Positions 42,060-50,318 of a DNA stretch of 64,000 nucleotides are shown here, in pieces. Below the pieces are notes generated by a model. That model was not told the origin of the DNA and ran no database searches. It saw only the letters and a program-made list of their open reading frames with translations. The translations under genes and the position numbers were made by a program. The stretch's first letter is position 1. The number at the start of each line of letters is the position of its first letter. The DNA lies in assembly GCA_036502405.1 (NCBI GenBank), contig DASXYP010000065.1:1-64000 (forward strand), written 5' to 3'. The stretch is from Chersky-806 sp036502405. GTDB taxonomy: Bacteria; Actinomycetota; Acidimicrobiia; IMCC26256; JAENVU01.

Positions 42060-42296
42060 ATGACCGGCGTGAGCTCCGAGTTCCAGCAGGACGAGCGGTC
42101 GCAGCTCGACCTGCTGCGCACCAGTCTCGAGGACGCGCAGGACCAGTTGCGCCGGGCCCGGGCGCGCCTCGATCGCGCGCAGCGTCGCGTCCGGAACCTC
42201 GAGGTCGCGGTGCAGAGCTGGCAGGTGCTCGTCAGTCAGTACGAACAGGGCAACGCGCCCGGAAACGACCGTCGGCGGGCCGAGATCCAGCTCTGA
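42060..42296 (+). CDS. Small coiled-coil protein
   Basis: A 78-residue protein that is almost entirely charged helix: QLDLLRTSLEDAQDQLRRAR and RLDRAQRRVRNLEVAVQSWQ have regular hydrophobic spacing of a coiled coil. No family is recognised. ATG with a weak GGGAAG ribosome binding site 9 nt upstream. It follows a 350-bp region with hairpins. The composition argues for a real protein rather than a chance frame, but this is not certain. Confidence 0.5.
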   Translation: MTGVSSEFQQDERSQLDLLRTSLEDAQDQLRRARARLDRAQRRVRNLEVAVQSWQVLVSQYEQGNAPGNDRRRAEIQL

Positions 42297-42473
42297 CCCG
42301 AGTCGACACGGCGTCGTCGACCGCGTCATCCTCTCGCTGCCGCGGCGGAGGGGGACGAGGTTCCTCGGTGCTCCCTTCCCCGGTCCAGGTACGTCGGAGT
42401 CTGCCGCTGGCGCGAGGAGATGCGCTTCGGTACCGGCGTCGAGACCCTGCACCGACACACGGGAGGCGTACGA

Positions 42474-43619
42474 GTGCACGTGAAGCAGCAGAGCCGCACC
42501 TCGAGCTCATGGATGATGAAGGTCGGCGGATTCGTCCTGGCCGCGTGCCTCTTGGCGCCGTTGGCCGGGATGGCTCGCGCGGACGCCGCCGTGGCACCGC
42601 TCGGTCCGCGCGCGGGCATCAGCGGCGGGTCGGTGATCCTGTGGGAGCCCGACAACCAGCGCATCGTCGAGCTGACCCAGATCGCGAACTCGGGCGCGGG
42701 CTGGTTCGCGATGGACATCGACTGGCCGTCGATCGAGCCCCAACGCGGCACGTTCAACTGGGCGGCGACCGACCGCGTGGTCCAGGAGGCACACGCGCGC
42801 GGACTGAAGATCCTCGGCATCGTCGGCTACACGCCGAAGTGGGCGCAGGGCAGAGGCTGCCCCTCGGGCACGACCCACTGCCTGCCGGCCAGGGCCGAGG
42901 ACTACGGGGCGTTCGCGAAGGTGGCAGCTGCTCGGTACGGCGCGTACTCGTCGAACCCGGCCCTCCGCGGCACGGTCCAGGCGTGGCAGGTCTGGAACGA
43001 GCCGAACCACTACCCGTACGTGCAGAAGGTCGACATTCCTCGGTACACGTTGATGCTCAAGCAGGCGTACCTCGGCATCAAGAGCGTTGATCCGACCTCG
43101 ACGGTGATCGCCGGCGGGACCTCGCCGGCACCGAACGACCCGTCCGGCAAGGACATGTCACCGGCGAACTTCCTCAGCGCGATCTACCTCTGGACGGGGA
43201 AGGGCTACTTCGACGCGTTCGGGCATCACCCGTACTCGTTCCCGTGCGACCCGCAGACACCCGCATCGTGGAACGCGTTCCAGCAGACGCTCAACCTGCG
43301 TTGGATCATGGCTGCGGTCGGTGATGGCGCCAAGAAGATCTGGGCCACCGAGATCGGCGCGCCGACGGCTGCCGACGTCGGCACCTGCACGGGGCACAAC
43401 GGCAGCTCGATGACCGAAAGCGGTCAGGCCCTGATCACTGCGCAGTACATGCAGGGATGGATCAAGGACTGGAGCGCGTTCACCGGACCGATGATCTGGT
43501 ACATGATCCGCGACGCGGGGACGAACGCCTGGGCCCGGGACGACAACTTCGGATTGGTGCACCGCGACTTCAGCCCGAAGCAGTCCTACACCGTCTTCCA
43601 GCAAGAGCTACGCGGGTAG
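42474..43619 (+). CDS. Secreted GH-A clan glycoside hydrolase (GH5/GH39-like)
   Basis: A 381-residue secreted glycosidase. After a basic N-terminus there is a signal peptide (VGGFVLAACLLAPLAGMARADA), then a TIM barrel: GAGWFAMDIDWPSIEPQRG, GLKILGIVGYTPKWA, the acid/base motif VWNEPN with Glu176, FGHHPYSFP, and the nucleophile in IWATEIGAPT with Glu293, which is the clan GH-A arrangement (acid/base on strand 4, nucleophile on strand 7). The closest families are GH39 and related cellulase-like groups; substrate unknown. The GTG at 42474 has a strong GGGAGG ribosome binding site at 7-nt spacing, so it is preferred over 42420. No sugar-uptake gene is nearby. Confidence 0.85.
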   Translation: MHVKQQSRTSSSWMMKVGGFVLAACLLAPLAGMARADAAVAPLGPRAGISGGSVILWEPDNQRIVELTQIANSGAGWFAMDIDWPSIEPQRGTFNWAATDRVVQEAHARGLKILGIVGYTPKWAQGRGCPSGTTHCLPARAEDYGAFAKVAAARYGAYSSNPALRGTVQAWQVWNEPNHYPYVQKVDIPRYTLMLKQAYLGIKSVDPTSTVIAGGTSPAPNDPSGKDMSPANFLSAIYLWTGKGYFDAFGHHPYSFPCDPQTPASWNAFQQTLNLRWIMAAVGDGAKKIWATEIGAPTAADVGTCTGHNGSSMTESGQALITAQYMQGWIKDWSAFTGPMIWYMIRDAGTNAWARDDNFGLVHRDFSPKQSYTVFQQELRG

Positions 43620-43651
43620 CCCGCGCCCGACGTTCGGTTCGTCGGGGCTCG

Positions 43652-45028
43652 CTACGCCTGAGCGCGCACGCGCGAGGCCGCGGGAGCCCCGACGAGCGCG
43701 GCGACCTGCTCGAGCACGCGCTCGCGGCTCGAGCGGGCCGCCGTCAGGGCCTCGTCGGGGTTCCGGAACCACTCGAGGCTCGCGACGGTTCGCCGCCAGC
43801 GCAGCCAGCGGGCGCGCCACGCGATCCAGGCCATGCCGCCGACCGGGGCCGCCGCCGCGACTGCGAGCGCGGCGCGGCCGCCGAAGCGGCGATACGCGAT
43901 CGTCGTCTCGGCTGCCCACATCGTCGGGAGCAGCACGACCCCGGTCAGGCCCTTGGCCGTGACCTGCCACGCGGGATGGGTGACCTTCGAGCGGACGAGG
44001 TGGATGGCGGGCACCATCGCGCCGTTCAGGGCCATCCCGACCGCCGCGAAGGGCATCAGCACGACGCTGCCGACCGCGAGACGCGCCAGGCGCAGGCGGA
44101 TCCAACCGGGGTGCAACCGAGGCACGGCTCGCGGGTTGTCGATGCCGAGCAGTGCGATGTCGCGGCGGTAGCTCTCGACCGCGTCGGCGAGCGCACGGAA
44201 CGCCGCGCTGTCCTCCCCACCCTGAGCCTGGATCGCCGCCGCGAGGCTGCGGCTGAGTGCGCTGCGCTCGGCGAAGACGGGTTCGCGCGGGCCGGCGTCA
44301 CGCTCGCCGAGGATCGTGATCGCCGCGGCGCGGTCGATCACCGCGGCTTCTTCCCACGAGGCGTGGTTCAGCGTGAGCTCGTGCAGGCGCTGCGCGAGCA
44401 CCGAGGTGAGGCCGCGCACGGCCACCGGTCCGTCGGCTCGGTAACGCTCGACCCATTCGTCGACCGCGATGGCGTGGCCGATGTGGATCGCGGCCTGGGA
44501 ACGGAAGCGGCCCTTGTCGTCGTAGACCAGGCCGATCGGGAGGATCGTGATCCCCGGCGTGCCGGCGTCGGCGGCGGCGCCCAGCGCGATCCGCGCCGCG
44601 CCCGTCTTCAGCGGGAGCATCGCCGGCTCGAGGTGCACGCCCCCTTCGGGGAAGAGCGCGAGGTGTGCGCCGTGAGCGAGCGCCTCGTGGCACGCCTGGA
44701 ACACCTCGTCGTTGTCGCCGGCCGCGGCGTTCTCCCGTCGCCGGGAGACCGGCAGCACCCGCGCGAGCCAGAACAGGAACCGCGCGGGAGGAAAGCGCCA
44801 GAGGTCCTGCGCGGCGAGGAAGCTGGGGAGCCCGGGGAGCTTCGCGGCGATGACGACCGGGTCCGCGAGCCCATTGGTGTGGTTCGCGGCGATGATCGTC
44901 GGCTCGCCCTCGACGAGGCGTGCCGCGCCGGTGACGTCCACCCGGCGGAAGACGACCCGGACGACGATCCAGGCGAGGATCTTCAGGAAGCGGTATGCGG
45001 GAGGGCGCTCCGGCGCCGGACGGCTCAC
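43652..45028 (-). CDS. Glycerol-phosphate acyltransferase-like protein (PlsC superfamily)
   Basis: A 458-residue membrane-associated acyltransferase. NHTNGLADP (the H-x5-D form found in Gpt2/GPAT-like enzymes rather than PlsC itself), LAAQDLWRFPPARFLFWL, LALFPEGGVHLEP and TGAARIALGAA are the four acyltransferase motifs. The C-terminal half has hydrophobic segments (AVGSVVLMPFAAVGMALNG, VAAAAPVGGMAWIAW). The GTG at 45028 lies 7 nt behind TACCGT, so I prefer it to the GTG at 45070. It probably acylates glycerol 3-phosphate or its monoacyl form. Divergent from a lipoprotein gene. Confidence 0.82.
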   Translation of the reverse strand: MSRPAPERPPAYRFLKILAWIVVRVVFRRVDVTGAARLVEGEPTIIAANHTNGLADPVVIAAKLPGLPSFLAAQDLWRFPPARFLFWLARVLPVSRRRENAAAGDNDEVFQACHEALAHGAHLALFPEGGVHLEPAMLPLKTGAARIALGAAADAGTPGITILPIGLVYDDKGRFRSQAAIHIGHAIAVDEWVERYRADGPVAVRGLTSVLAQRLHELTLNHASWEEAAVIDRAAAITILGERDAGPREPVFAERSALSRSLAAAIQAQGGEDSAAFRALADAVESYRRDIALLGIDNPRAVPRLHPGWIRLRLARLAVGSVVLMPFAAVGMALNGAMVPAIHLVRSKVTHPAWQVTAKGLTGVVLLPTMWAAETTIAYRRFGGRAALAVAAAAPVGGMAWIAWRARWLRWRRTVASLEWFRNPDEALTAARSSRERVLEQVAALVGAPAASRVRAQA

Positions 45029-45035
45029 GGCCCGG

Positions 45036-45041
45036 ACGGTA
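45036..45041 (-). promoter_or_regulatory. -10 hexamer TACCGT deciding the acyltransferase start
   Basis: TACCGT on the minus strand lies 7 nt before the GTG at 45028; no ribosome binding site is present. Confidence 0.45.
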
Positions 45042-45116
45042 CCGCCTCGAAGGGTGCCGGTTCGCTCCACTCACCCAGTTGCGCGCCCGCCGCGGTGACG
45101 GCTAGCCAGGCCGTCC

Positions 45117-45911
45117 ATGACCTCCCGTCGGAGCCACCTCGTCGCGGCCGTGCTCGTTGTGCTCGCGGTCGCGTCCGGTTGCTCGAGCGGTGGTTCGGGG
45201 GGTACGTCCGGCGCGAGCAGGGCGCGCGGTCGCAGCCTCACCGGAACCCACTGGGTGCTGAGTGACCCCACGAACCTCGGGGTCCCTCTCAACGGGGTGG
45301 CGGTGACCGCAAAGCTCGATGCCGGCGTGATCAGCGGGAACAGCGGTTGCAACGGCTACCGCGCCCCGTACACGGTGGACGGGTCGAAGCTCACGATCAG
45401 TCGCCCCGTCGCCGGGACGCTGATGCAGTGCCCGCCCGCGCCGCAGGCGGTCGAGACCGCATACCGCGCTCGCCTGCCCCAGGTCGCGTCGTACGCGATC
45501 CGCGGTGCGCGCTTGACGTTCTCCGGGTCCGACGGTGCGGCACTGCTCGTCTACGACGCGATCGACGGATCTGCCGCGCTCGCAGGGGAGTGGAAGGCGA
45601 CCAGCTACTCCACGGGCGAGGCGGTCCAGTCCGTGGCGAGCGCATCGACCCTGACCGCCAAGTTCGAGCACGGGCAGGTGTCCGGTGAGAGCGGCTGCAA
45701 CAGCTTCGGCGGACCGTACGAGGTGCACGGCTCGAGCATCGATCTGGGTCCGCTCCGCTCCACGCTCAAGGCCTGCGCGGATCCGGCACTGCAGACCCAG
45801 GAGCAGCAGTTCCAGGAGGCCTTGCACCTCGCGTCGACCTATGAGGTCGCGAACGCGATCCTGCAGCTGTTCCGCGCCGACGGTGGGATCACCGCGACCT
45901 TCGTGAGGTGA
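45117..45911 (+). CDS. Lipoprotein with two META/HslJ domains
   Basis: A 264-residue lipoprotein: signal peptide HLVAAVLVVLAVASGC with the lipobox cysteine at residue 22, a Gly/Ser-rich linker, then two META domains of about 110 residues each. Each has the family core: LTGTHWVLSD ... VISGNSGCNGYRAPYTVDG ... MQCPPAPQAVETAYRARL in the first, and LAGEWKATSYS ... VSGESGCNSFGGPYEVHG ... KACADPALQTQEQQFQEAL in the second. The paired cysteines probably form disulfides. META proteins are linked to stress and motility in other bacteria; function here unknown. TAGCCA lies 8 nt before the ATG. Confidence 0.85.
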   Translation: MTSRRSHLVAAVLVVLAVASGCSSGGSGGTSGASRARGRSLTGTHWVLSDPTNLGVPLNGVAVTAKLDAGVISGNSGCNGYRAPYTVDGSKLTISRPVAGTLMQCPPAPQAVETAYRARLPQVASYAIRGARLTFSGSDGAALLVYDAIDGSAALAGEWKATSYSTGEAVQSVASASTLTAKFEHGQVSGESGCNSFGGPYEVHGSSIDLGPLRSTLKACADPALQTQEQQFQEALHLASTYEVANAILQLFRADGGITATFVR

Positions 45912-45933
45912 TCGGTGAGGCGCGTGGAGTCGG

Positions 45934-46008
45934 TCAGGCGCGCCGCGCGAAGGCGACGATGAGCACGATCAGCAGGATGACGACCAGCGTTCCGATGCCG
46001 ATGTACAT
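45934..46008 (-). CDS. Very small single-helix membrane peptide
   Basis: A 24-codon frame, MYIGIGTLVVILLIVLIVAF followed by ARRA, is one hydrophobic helix ending in positive charges, with AAGGG about 9-10 nt before the ATG. Tiny actinobacterial proteins of this kind are known, but nothing else supports it. It is convergent with the META lipoprotein gene. Confidence 0.45.
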   Translation of the reverse strand: MYIGIGTLVVILLIVLIVAFARRA

Positions 46009-46241
46009 GCTCAGTGTCCCTTCGTCTTCCCGGCCCGCCGCGGTCGCACGGGTGAAGTACGAGCGCGCCTCGGGCCGGTGCCTGCGGAGGTGGCGTTGAT
46101 GTTCCACGTGACGCCCAGCAACGTGAGCCGATGGGAGCGGTCTCGCCGGCGCGGCATCATGGATGAAGCGTCGCCAACGCGCGGTCATTCCAAACTCCGG
46201 CGCGCGCGCCGCGCGACGCGCGTGGTGGTGTCACGCGTCGC

Positions 46242-46487
46242 TCAGCTGCGAAGCACCGACGCGTCGTCGTCTTCGTCACCGCGGCGCGGGTAGAGGCGCT
46301 CCTCTTCGATGTGCCCGTCCTCGTCGTGGTACCGCACGACGACGTCGTTGTCCTCGGCGTTGGCCGCGTCGGCGGTGTTCCGGGTCGCGGTGTCCCTGGT
46401 CGAACCATGAGCTCTGACGTCGCCGTTTTGATCCCGGGTGACCCAACCGTCATCGATCTTGGTGACGTCCCAGCGGGCCGTGGCCAT
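46242..46487 (-). CDS. Small DUF2188-like protein
   Basis: An 81-residue protein: WDVTKIDDGWVTRDQNGDVR followed by a helix with RDTATRNTADAANAED and then VVVRYHDEDGHIEEERLYPR. This is the layout of DUF2188 (strand with W-x-V, helix rich in A and N, strand with G-R-I-x-x). The C-terminus is acidic. ATG at 46487 with a GAGGAG ribosome binding site. Function unknown. Confidence 0.65.
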   Translation of the reverse strand: MATARWDVTKIDDGWVTRDQNGDVRAHGSTRDTATRNTADAANAEDNDVVVRYHDEDGHIEEERLYPRRGDEDDDASVLRS

Positions 46488-46678
46488 CCGTGCGCGCTCC
46501 TCGGCTCGACCGGGTGATCCTTCGGGCCTACCCAAAAGTACGTCGAATGACTCATAGCGGCACCGACCTACCCAACGATAATTTTTGTGGCGGCGCCGCC
46601 CCTGCTCCGCCCGAGTGTGGTCGGCGCGAGCGCTTGGAGACCTCGGCCCCATCTGACCGGGACCGGGGTCTCGGCGCG

Positions 46679-47296
46679 CTACGGGCCGTTGCGGACGCGG
46701 GTGACGCCTTCCACGTTGCATCCGACCGTGCCCCCCGGCACGGGCCGATCCGCCATCGCGACGAAGGCGGTCGGAGCGTTCGCCGGGACACCGTCGCTCG
46801 GTGTGGACGCTTGCTCGAGCTCGCGGCCGCCCCGCTGGAACCCGATCGTGACGACGTAGCTCGACACGGCGCCCGAGTGGTTCGTGATCGCCCCGTCGGC
46901 CTCGGGTCGCCCGAGTGAGTTCACGAGGCACGAGGTGATGACGACGTCGCCGGTCGCCGAGCCGTGCGAGTCCGCGAGCGCGCCCCCGTCGAGCAGCACA
47001 CCGACGATGCCGGCGCCGACGACGATGGCCAGCGCGCAGATGATCCAGGTGAGGCCGCCCACGCGAGGCTTCTCGACGAACCTGGCGGACACCCACGGAC
47101 CGGCCGGCGGCGCGTGGAGGACGGCACCGGCCGCGACCGGTGTTGCTCTCGGTCGCGTCGCGGTGGACCGCTCGGATCCGGAGCCGTCGATGCCGACCCG
47201 ACCCCGGTCGCTGACGTGCGCGGTCCAGCGGTTGCCGTCGTGGAAGCGGTGCTCATGACTGCCCCGAGGATCCGGATGCCAACCCGGCTCGACCAT
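46679..47296 (-). CDS. DUF2510-domain membrane protein
   Basis: A 205-residue protein that starts with the DUF2510 motif MVEPGWHPDPRGSHEHRFHD and GNRWTAHV, which in actinobacteria sits at the cytoplasmic N-terminus of membrane proteins. A proline/alanine linker, one membrane helix (WIICALAIVVGAGIVGVLL) and an outer domain follow, with SATGDVVITSCLVNSLGRPE and AITNHSGAVSSYVVTIGFQ, which resembles FxLYD-type beta domains. ATG at 47296 behind GGAGGG. Function unknown. Confidence 0.7.
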   Translation of the reverse strand: MVEPGWHPDPRGSHEHRFHDGNRWTAHVSDRGRVGIDGSGSERSTATRPRATPVAAGAVLHAPPAGPWVSARFVEKPRVGGLTWIICALAIVVGAGIVGVLLDGGALADSHGSATGDVVITSCLVNSLGRPEADGAITNHSGAVSSYVVTIGFQRGGRELEQASTPSDGVPANAPTAFVAMADRPVPGGTVGCNVEGVTRVRNGP

Positions 47297-47561
47297 CCCT
47301 GCCCTCCTGCCCGAACGCCGGGGAGGTCGGACTCCAAGGCAGGAGGGAGTCCGCCCTCGCCGCGGCGAGAACCAGCGTCGCGCCGCTCTTCCCGGTCCGC
47401 ATCCGAGGAACCACGGATTCACAGATCGTGGGAGGAATCGCCACCGGGTCCTCGCGCCTGCACCGGAATGCCCGATCGCGATCCGTAATTCCACGGAACC
47501 TCGCGCCACTGCGCCGGTTCAAGGTTTGGCCGCGCGAACATCGGGTACGTGCGCGAAACCT

Positions 47562-47632
47562 CGGATGTGACGCGTCGCCGGCTCTGGCCCCCCAGCCATG
47601 CCCACAAGGCATGCCGGCGCGCGTCGCATCCG
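47562..47632. repeat. Long branched inverted repeat
   Basis: CGGATGTGACGCG (47562-47574) pairs with CGCGTCGCATCCG (47620-47632), 13 bp with one G-U. Inside it CATGCC and GGCATG form a second hairpin around CACAA. Confidence 0.5.
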
Positions 47633-47633
47633 A

Positions 47634-47694
47634 GGGCGCGGCGGACGCTCGGGGCTTCCCCCCAACGGAATCCTTCGGGCGCTCCGCCGCGTCC
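47634..47694. repeat. Stem-loop copy A
   Basis: GGGCGCGGCGG (47634-47644) pairs with CCGCCGCGTCC (47684-47694), with one G-U. The loop carries GCTTCCCCCCA (47654-47664), shared exactly with copy B at 47842-47852. Confidence 0.5.
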
Positions 47695-47819
47695 CGGTTC
47701 CGACGCAGCGCGCGATCCGGCACCGCGCGTGATCAGCGGGGCCGCCGCTTCGGAAAGACCGCGGCGAACGTGCGTGGTTCCACCCTTGTCGGGGACTCGG
47801 GTCGGCTCTTGAATGGAAG

Positions 47820-47880
47820 GGCGCGGCGGGGTGAGCCCCGAGCTTCCCCCCAGGTTGTCCGAGGGCACCCTCGCCGCGCC
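47820..47880. repeat. Stem-loop copy B
   Basis: GGCGCGGCG (47820-47828) pairs with CGCCGCGCC (47872-47880), continued by GGGTG/CACCC after a one-base bulge. It has the same base stem and loop motif as copy A, while the inner stem sequence differs but still pairs. Confidence 0.5.
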
Positions 47881-47913
47881 GAGGCCCGTCCCACCTTGGC
47901 GGGGACGGGCCTC
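47881..47913. terminator. Strong hairpin behind copy B
   Basis: GAGGCCCGTCCC and GGGACGGGCCTC form a perfect 12-bp stem around a 9-nt loop. It could end transcription from either side; neither flank is T-rich. Confidence 0.45.
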
Positions 47914-48240
47914 GTGACCGTGCCCTCTCGGGGGTGAGGGGAGACGGATGCGCGATGGTACGGGCGCGCGCGCCGTCGGCGAGTGGCGCGCCTCGCAACG
48001 TTCATCCGCGTTCCACGCGACCGTTACCCCGGGGCGCGTGACCCGACCGCGGGTGTCGAACAGGCGCGCGACCCACGCGGGAAGGGTCTCGAGACGCGCC
48101 GCGACCCCGGGCCGGGCAGGGTGGCTCGGGGTCGCTGGCCTCGTGAACCTAGCGGTTCGAAGCCCGGGCCGCACCTATGGCCCGGCGACGGGAACCTGCC
48201 CGGACGGGGCGGTGTGAAGCGGTACGACGGCGGGTACTTC

Positions 48241-48270
48241 GCTCGTGGCGGCAGGGATGTCGCCACGAGC
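48241..48270. repeat. Perfect 10-bp hairpin
   Basis: GCTCGTGGCG (48241-48250) and CGCCACGAGC (48261-48270) pair fully around GCAGGGATGT. It lies 230 bp before the next gene. Confidence 0.45.
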
Positions 48271-48500
48271 GGAGAGACGCGGGGCAACCCATCGGTCGCC
48301 GCGGCTGCCGAGGGGCACCGTCGGGCGCCGGGGGTTGAACCAACACATGGACGTGGACCCACGCGTGAGCCGGGGGTGCGGGTGCCGAAGCTTCTTCCCC
48401 GGTGACGGTCCGCGCCCTCGGCGCGTGCCGCCTGGTTGCTCCTTTGCTCCGGGCATGAGAGCGTGCGCGAGGGGAACGGGCATCTACAGAGAGTCGGAGC

Positions 48501-48806
48501 ATGGCTGCAGAATTGATCCTGGAGTTCGAAGGTGTCACCACGGACGAGTACTACGCCGTGAACAAGGAGCTGGGGATCGACCCGGAGAGCGGGGAGGGCA
48601 GCTGGCCCGACGGGATGGTCGCGCACTCGGCGGGACTCAACGAGGCCGGGCATCTGGTCGTCATCGAGGTGTGGGATACCCCCGCGCACCAGGCCAAGTT
48701 CATGGAGGGACGGCTGCGAGACGCGCTGGCCAAGGGAGGCGTCACCGACCCACCGTCGAGCGTGACCTGGATCGAGCTCGTCGCGCACCATCACCTCGGG
48801 AGCTGA
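48501..48806 (+). CDS. Small ABM-like (dimeric alpha/beta barrel) protein
   Basis: A 101-residue protein: ELILEFEGVTTDEYYAVNKEL, then GMVAHSAGLNEAGHLVVIEVWDTPAHQAKFM and a helix RLRDALAKGG, then VTWIELVAHHHLGS. The order strand-helix-strand-strand with V-I-E-V-W-D fits the dimeric alpha/beta barrel of antibiotic-biosynthesis-monooxygenase-like proteins. ATG start with a weak ribosome binding site. No partner gene is nearby; function unknown. Confidence 0.65.
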   Translation: MAAELILEFEGVTTDEYYAVNKELGIDPESGEGSWPDGMVAHSAGLNEAGHLVVIEVWDTPAHQAKFMEGRLRDALAKGGVTDPPSSVTWIELVAHHHLGS

Positions 48807-48879
48807 CCGAACGGCCGATCGATCGCGAGCCGCGCACGTCAGCTCGATCGCTGACGCGGTCCGGAAGAAGGGGGAGCGG

Positions 48880-49392
48880 ATGCGGCGGTGGGTCGTTGTC
48901 ATTGCTGTCGTACTCGGCGCGGTGGTCGTCGCGCCGGGGACGGCCGGAGCTGCGGTCCGGCACGTCGACGGGGCGATGTCGGGAGCCGGGCACTTCGACT
49001 CCCAGTCGGGGTGCGCCGGGATCATCGAGCAGACGGGTTCGGGTGCGTTCGCGGCGCGCGACCTCGGGGTCGGCACGTACACGTTCTCGGTGTGCATCAC
49101 CCAGGGCCCGAGCGCGCTGTCCTTCGCTGGGACCGCTTCGTTCCGGACACACTCCGGCGCGCAGCTCCACGGCACCATCGACAACTCGGGACCACTGGGC
49201 CAGTACCCGACCTTCGTCCTGACGGTGACGGGCGGGACGCGGCGCTACCGGCACGCGACGGGGACGCTGACGCTCGGCCCCCTCGCCGAGAGCAACTCGA
49301 CGAGCTGCGACCCGAGGTCGGGGGTCTGCTTCGACTGGACCGACCGCGGTCCGCTCACCGGAGCGCTCCGCCACGTGCGTCCCCGTCGATGA
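48880..49392 (+). CDS. Secreted protein of unknown function
   Basis: A 170-residue protein with a clear signal peptide (WVVVIAVVLGAVVVAPGTAGA) and a beta-rich mature part with regular GTYTFSVCI, LSFAGTASFRTHSGAQLHG and FVLTVTGGTRRYRHATGTLTL. The last segments resemble secreted beta-barrels related to allene-oxide-cyclase-like folds, but this is weak. Cysteines come in pairs. ATG with a GGGGGAG ribosome binding site. Confidence 0.65.
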   Translation: MRRWVVVIAVVLGAVVVAPGTAGAAVRHVDGAMSGAGHFDSQSGCAGIIEQTGSGAFAARDLGVGTYTFSVCITQGPSALSFAGTASFRTHSGAQLHGTIDNSGPLGQYPTFVLTVTGGTRRYRHATGTLTLGPLAESNSTSCDPRSGVCFDWTDRGPLTGALRHVRPRR

Positions 49393-49399
49393 CGCGACG

Positions 49400-49645
49400 G
49401 TGACCGAGGTCCGGGGCGGATCCCGGCTCGCAATCGGGAACTGGACGTGGTGGGTCTGGTGGATCGTGGGCGGACTCGTGCTCGTCCCAACCATGGACCT
49501 GCTCTTCAACGCGGGGGCCGCAGGCGCTGCCGCGCTTGGCTGGACAATTCTCGCCACGACGACTGTCAGGAGCTCGCTGGACAAGATTCGAGACCCCGAA
49601 ATAGCAGCCCGAGAAGCGCGTAGGAGGGAACGCAACCAGCTCTAG
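49400..49645 (+). CDS. Small membrane protein
   Basis: An 81-residue protein with two hydrophobic helices: a Trp-rich one (NWTWWVWWIVGGLVLVPTM) and AGAAGAAALGWTILATTTV, followed by a charged tail RDPEIAAREARRRERNQL. GTG start 7 bp behind the secreted-protein gene, so possibly co-transcribed with it. No family recognised. Confidence 0.5.
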   Translation: MTEVRGGSRLAIGNWTWWVWWIVGGLVLVPTMDLLFNAGAAGAAALGWTILATTTVRSSLDKIRDPEIAAREARRRERNQL

Positions 49646-49716
49646 CAGGCTGGCCCGGGAGCCAACGAGCACGCCAGCGCGACGAGCGCGACGACGCAGC
49701 AGCCAACGAGCGGGCT

Positions 49717-50076
49717 CTACACCTTGCGGCCGGGCCGGCTGATGTACCAGGCGCAGGTCTGAAGGACGGCCTGGATGAAGAAGCCCGAACCCCACTCGAA
49801 CTCGCCGAGCAGCACGTAGATCCAGGAGACGGCCGCAGCCGCAGCGCCCGCACCGGTGTACTCCCCGTTCCGATACTGATACGCGGCCGCGAGGCTGAAC
49901 CCGATGGACGGGATCGAGACGATCAACCAGAAGATTCCGACCGGGCTCCCGTCGGTCAAGCCCTTCGGGATGAAGAACAGGGCGGTGATGCACCCGGCGA
50001 TCAGGCACAGGAGGCCCGACCGGCGACGGCGTCGACGTACCAGATCGTCGCGGGTCTCCGCCGCGCCCAGCCCCAT
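49717..50076 (-). CDS. Small polytopic membrane protein
   Basis: A 119-residue protein with a basic cytoplasmic start (RDDLVRRRRRRS) and four hydrophobic segments: GLLCLIAGCITALFFI, VGIFWLIVSIPSIGFSLAAA, GAAAAAVSWIYVLLG and FFIQAVLQTCAWYIS. No family recognised. The ATG at 50076 lies 6 nt behind TACGCT, the same hexamer and spacing as the gene at 25765, so a leaderless transcript is likely. Confidence 0.6.
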   Translation of the reverse strand: MGLGAAETRDDLVRRRRRRSGLLCLIAGCITALFFIPKGLTDGSPVGIFWLIVSIPSIGFSLAAAYQYRNGEYTGAGAAAAAVSWIYVLLGEFEWGSGFFIQAVLQTCAWYISRPGRKV

Positions 50077-50082
50077 GGGCGG

Positions 50083-50088
50083 AGCGTA
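50083..50088 (-). promoter_or_regulatory. -10 hexamer TACGCT of a leaderless gene
   Basis: TACGCT on the minus strand, 6 nt before the ATG at 50076. Confidence 0.45.
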
Positions 50089-50260
50089 GGCGGACGATCC
50101 CGTCGTGGGCCACGTCGCGCGACGCGGTGCGACGCGCCGCGACCCCGGGTGGCTCGCGGTCGCAGGCGGACTCGAGTGTGCACCCCGAGGGCGGTCTGAG
50201 AACGCGCGCACGCTGAACGGCGGCAAGGGTAGGGGTCGCGCGCGGACGCCGCCATGGGCC

Positions 50261-50318
50261 GTGGTCCTGGCGGTCGCGCTCGTGATCGCCGCGCCCGCGT
50301 GTGACTCGTCGAGCTCGC
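50261..50318 (+). repeat. Direct repeat R1 (58 bp)
   Basis: This stretch matches 52227-52286 with a few substitutions and a 2-bp indel; both contain GGCGGTCGCGCTCG and GCCCGCGTGTGACTC and both end in GTCGAGCTCGC. The copies lie on either side of the glycosyltransferase gene at 50467. Confidence 0.6.

Larger units (their letters stand above)
47297..48500. other. Gene-free, hairpin-rich region; possible structured RNA
   Basis: For 1.2 kb I find no protein that looks real on either strand. What stands out is a chain of long inverted repeats: 47562-47632 (13-bp outer stem), two related stem-loops at 47634-47694 and 47820-47880, 47881-47913 (12-bp perfect stem), 48101-48135 (9-bp stem), 48164-48185 (7-bp stem), 48241-48270 (10-bp perfect stem) and 48411-48425. 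The density is far above that of other intergenic parts of this window. A large non-coding RNA, on a strand I cannot decide, or an array of small mobile hairpins are the main options. Confidence 0.4.

Noticed and set aside
48151..48166. GCGGTTCGAAGC looks like a tRNA T-loop
   Set aside because: The flanks do not pair as a T-stem, and no acceptor or anticodon arm can be built around it.
47419..48174. A 251-codon minus-strand frame in the hairpin-rich region
   Set aside because: No domain, no ribosome binding site, extremely rich in Arg, Gly and Pro, and interrupted in logic by the inverted repeats, which explain its regular pattern.
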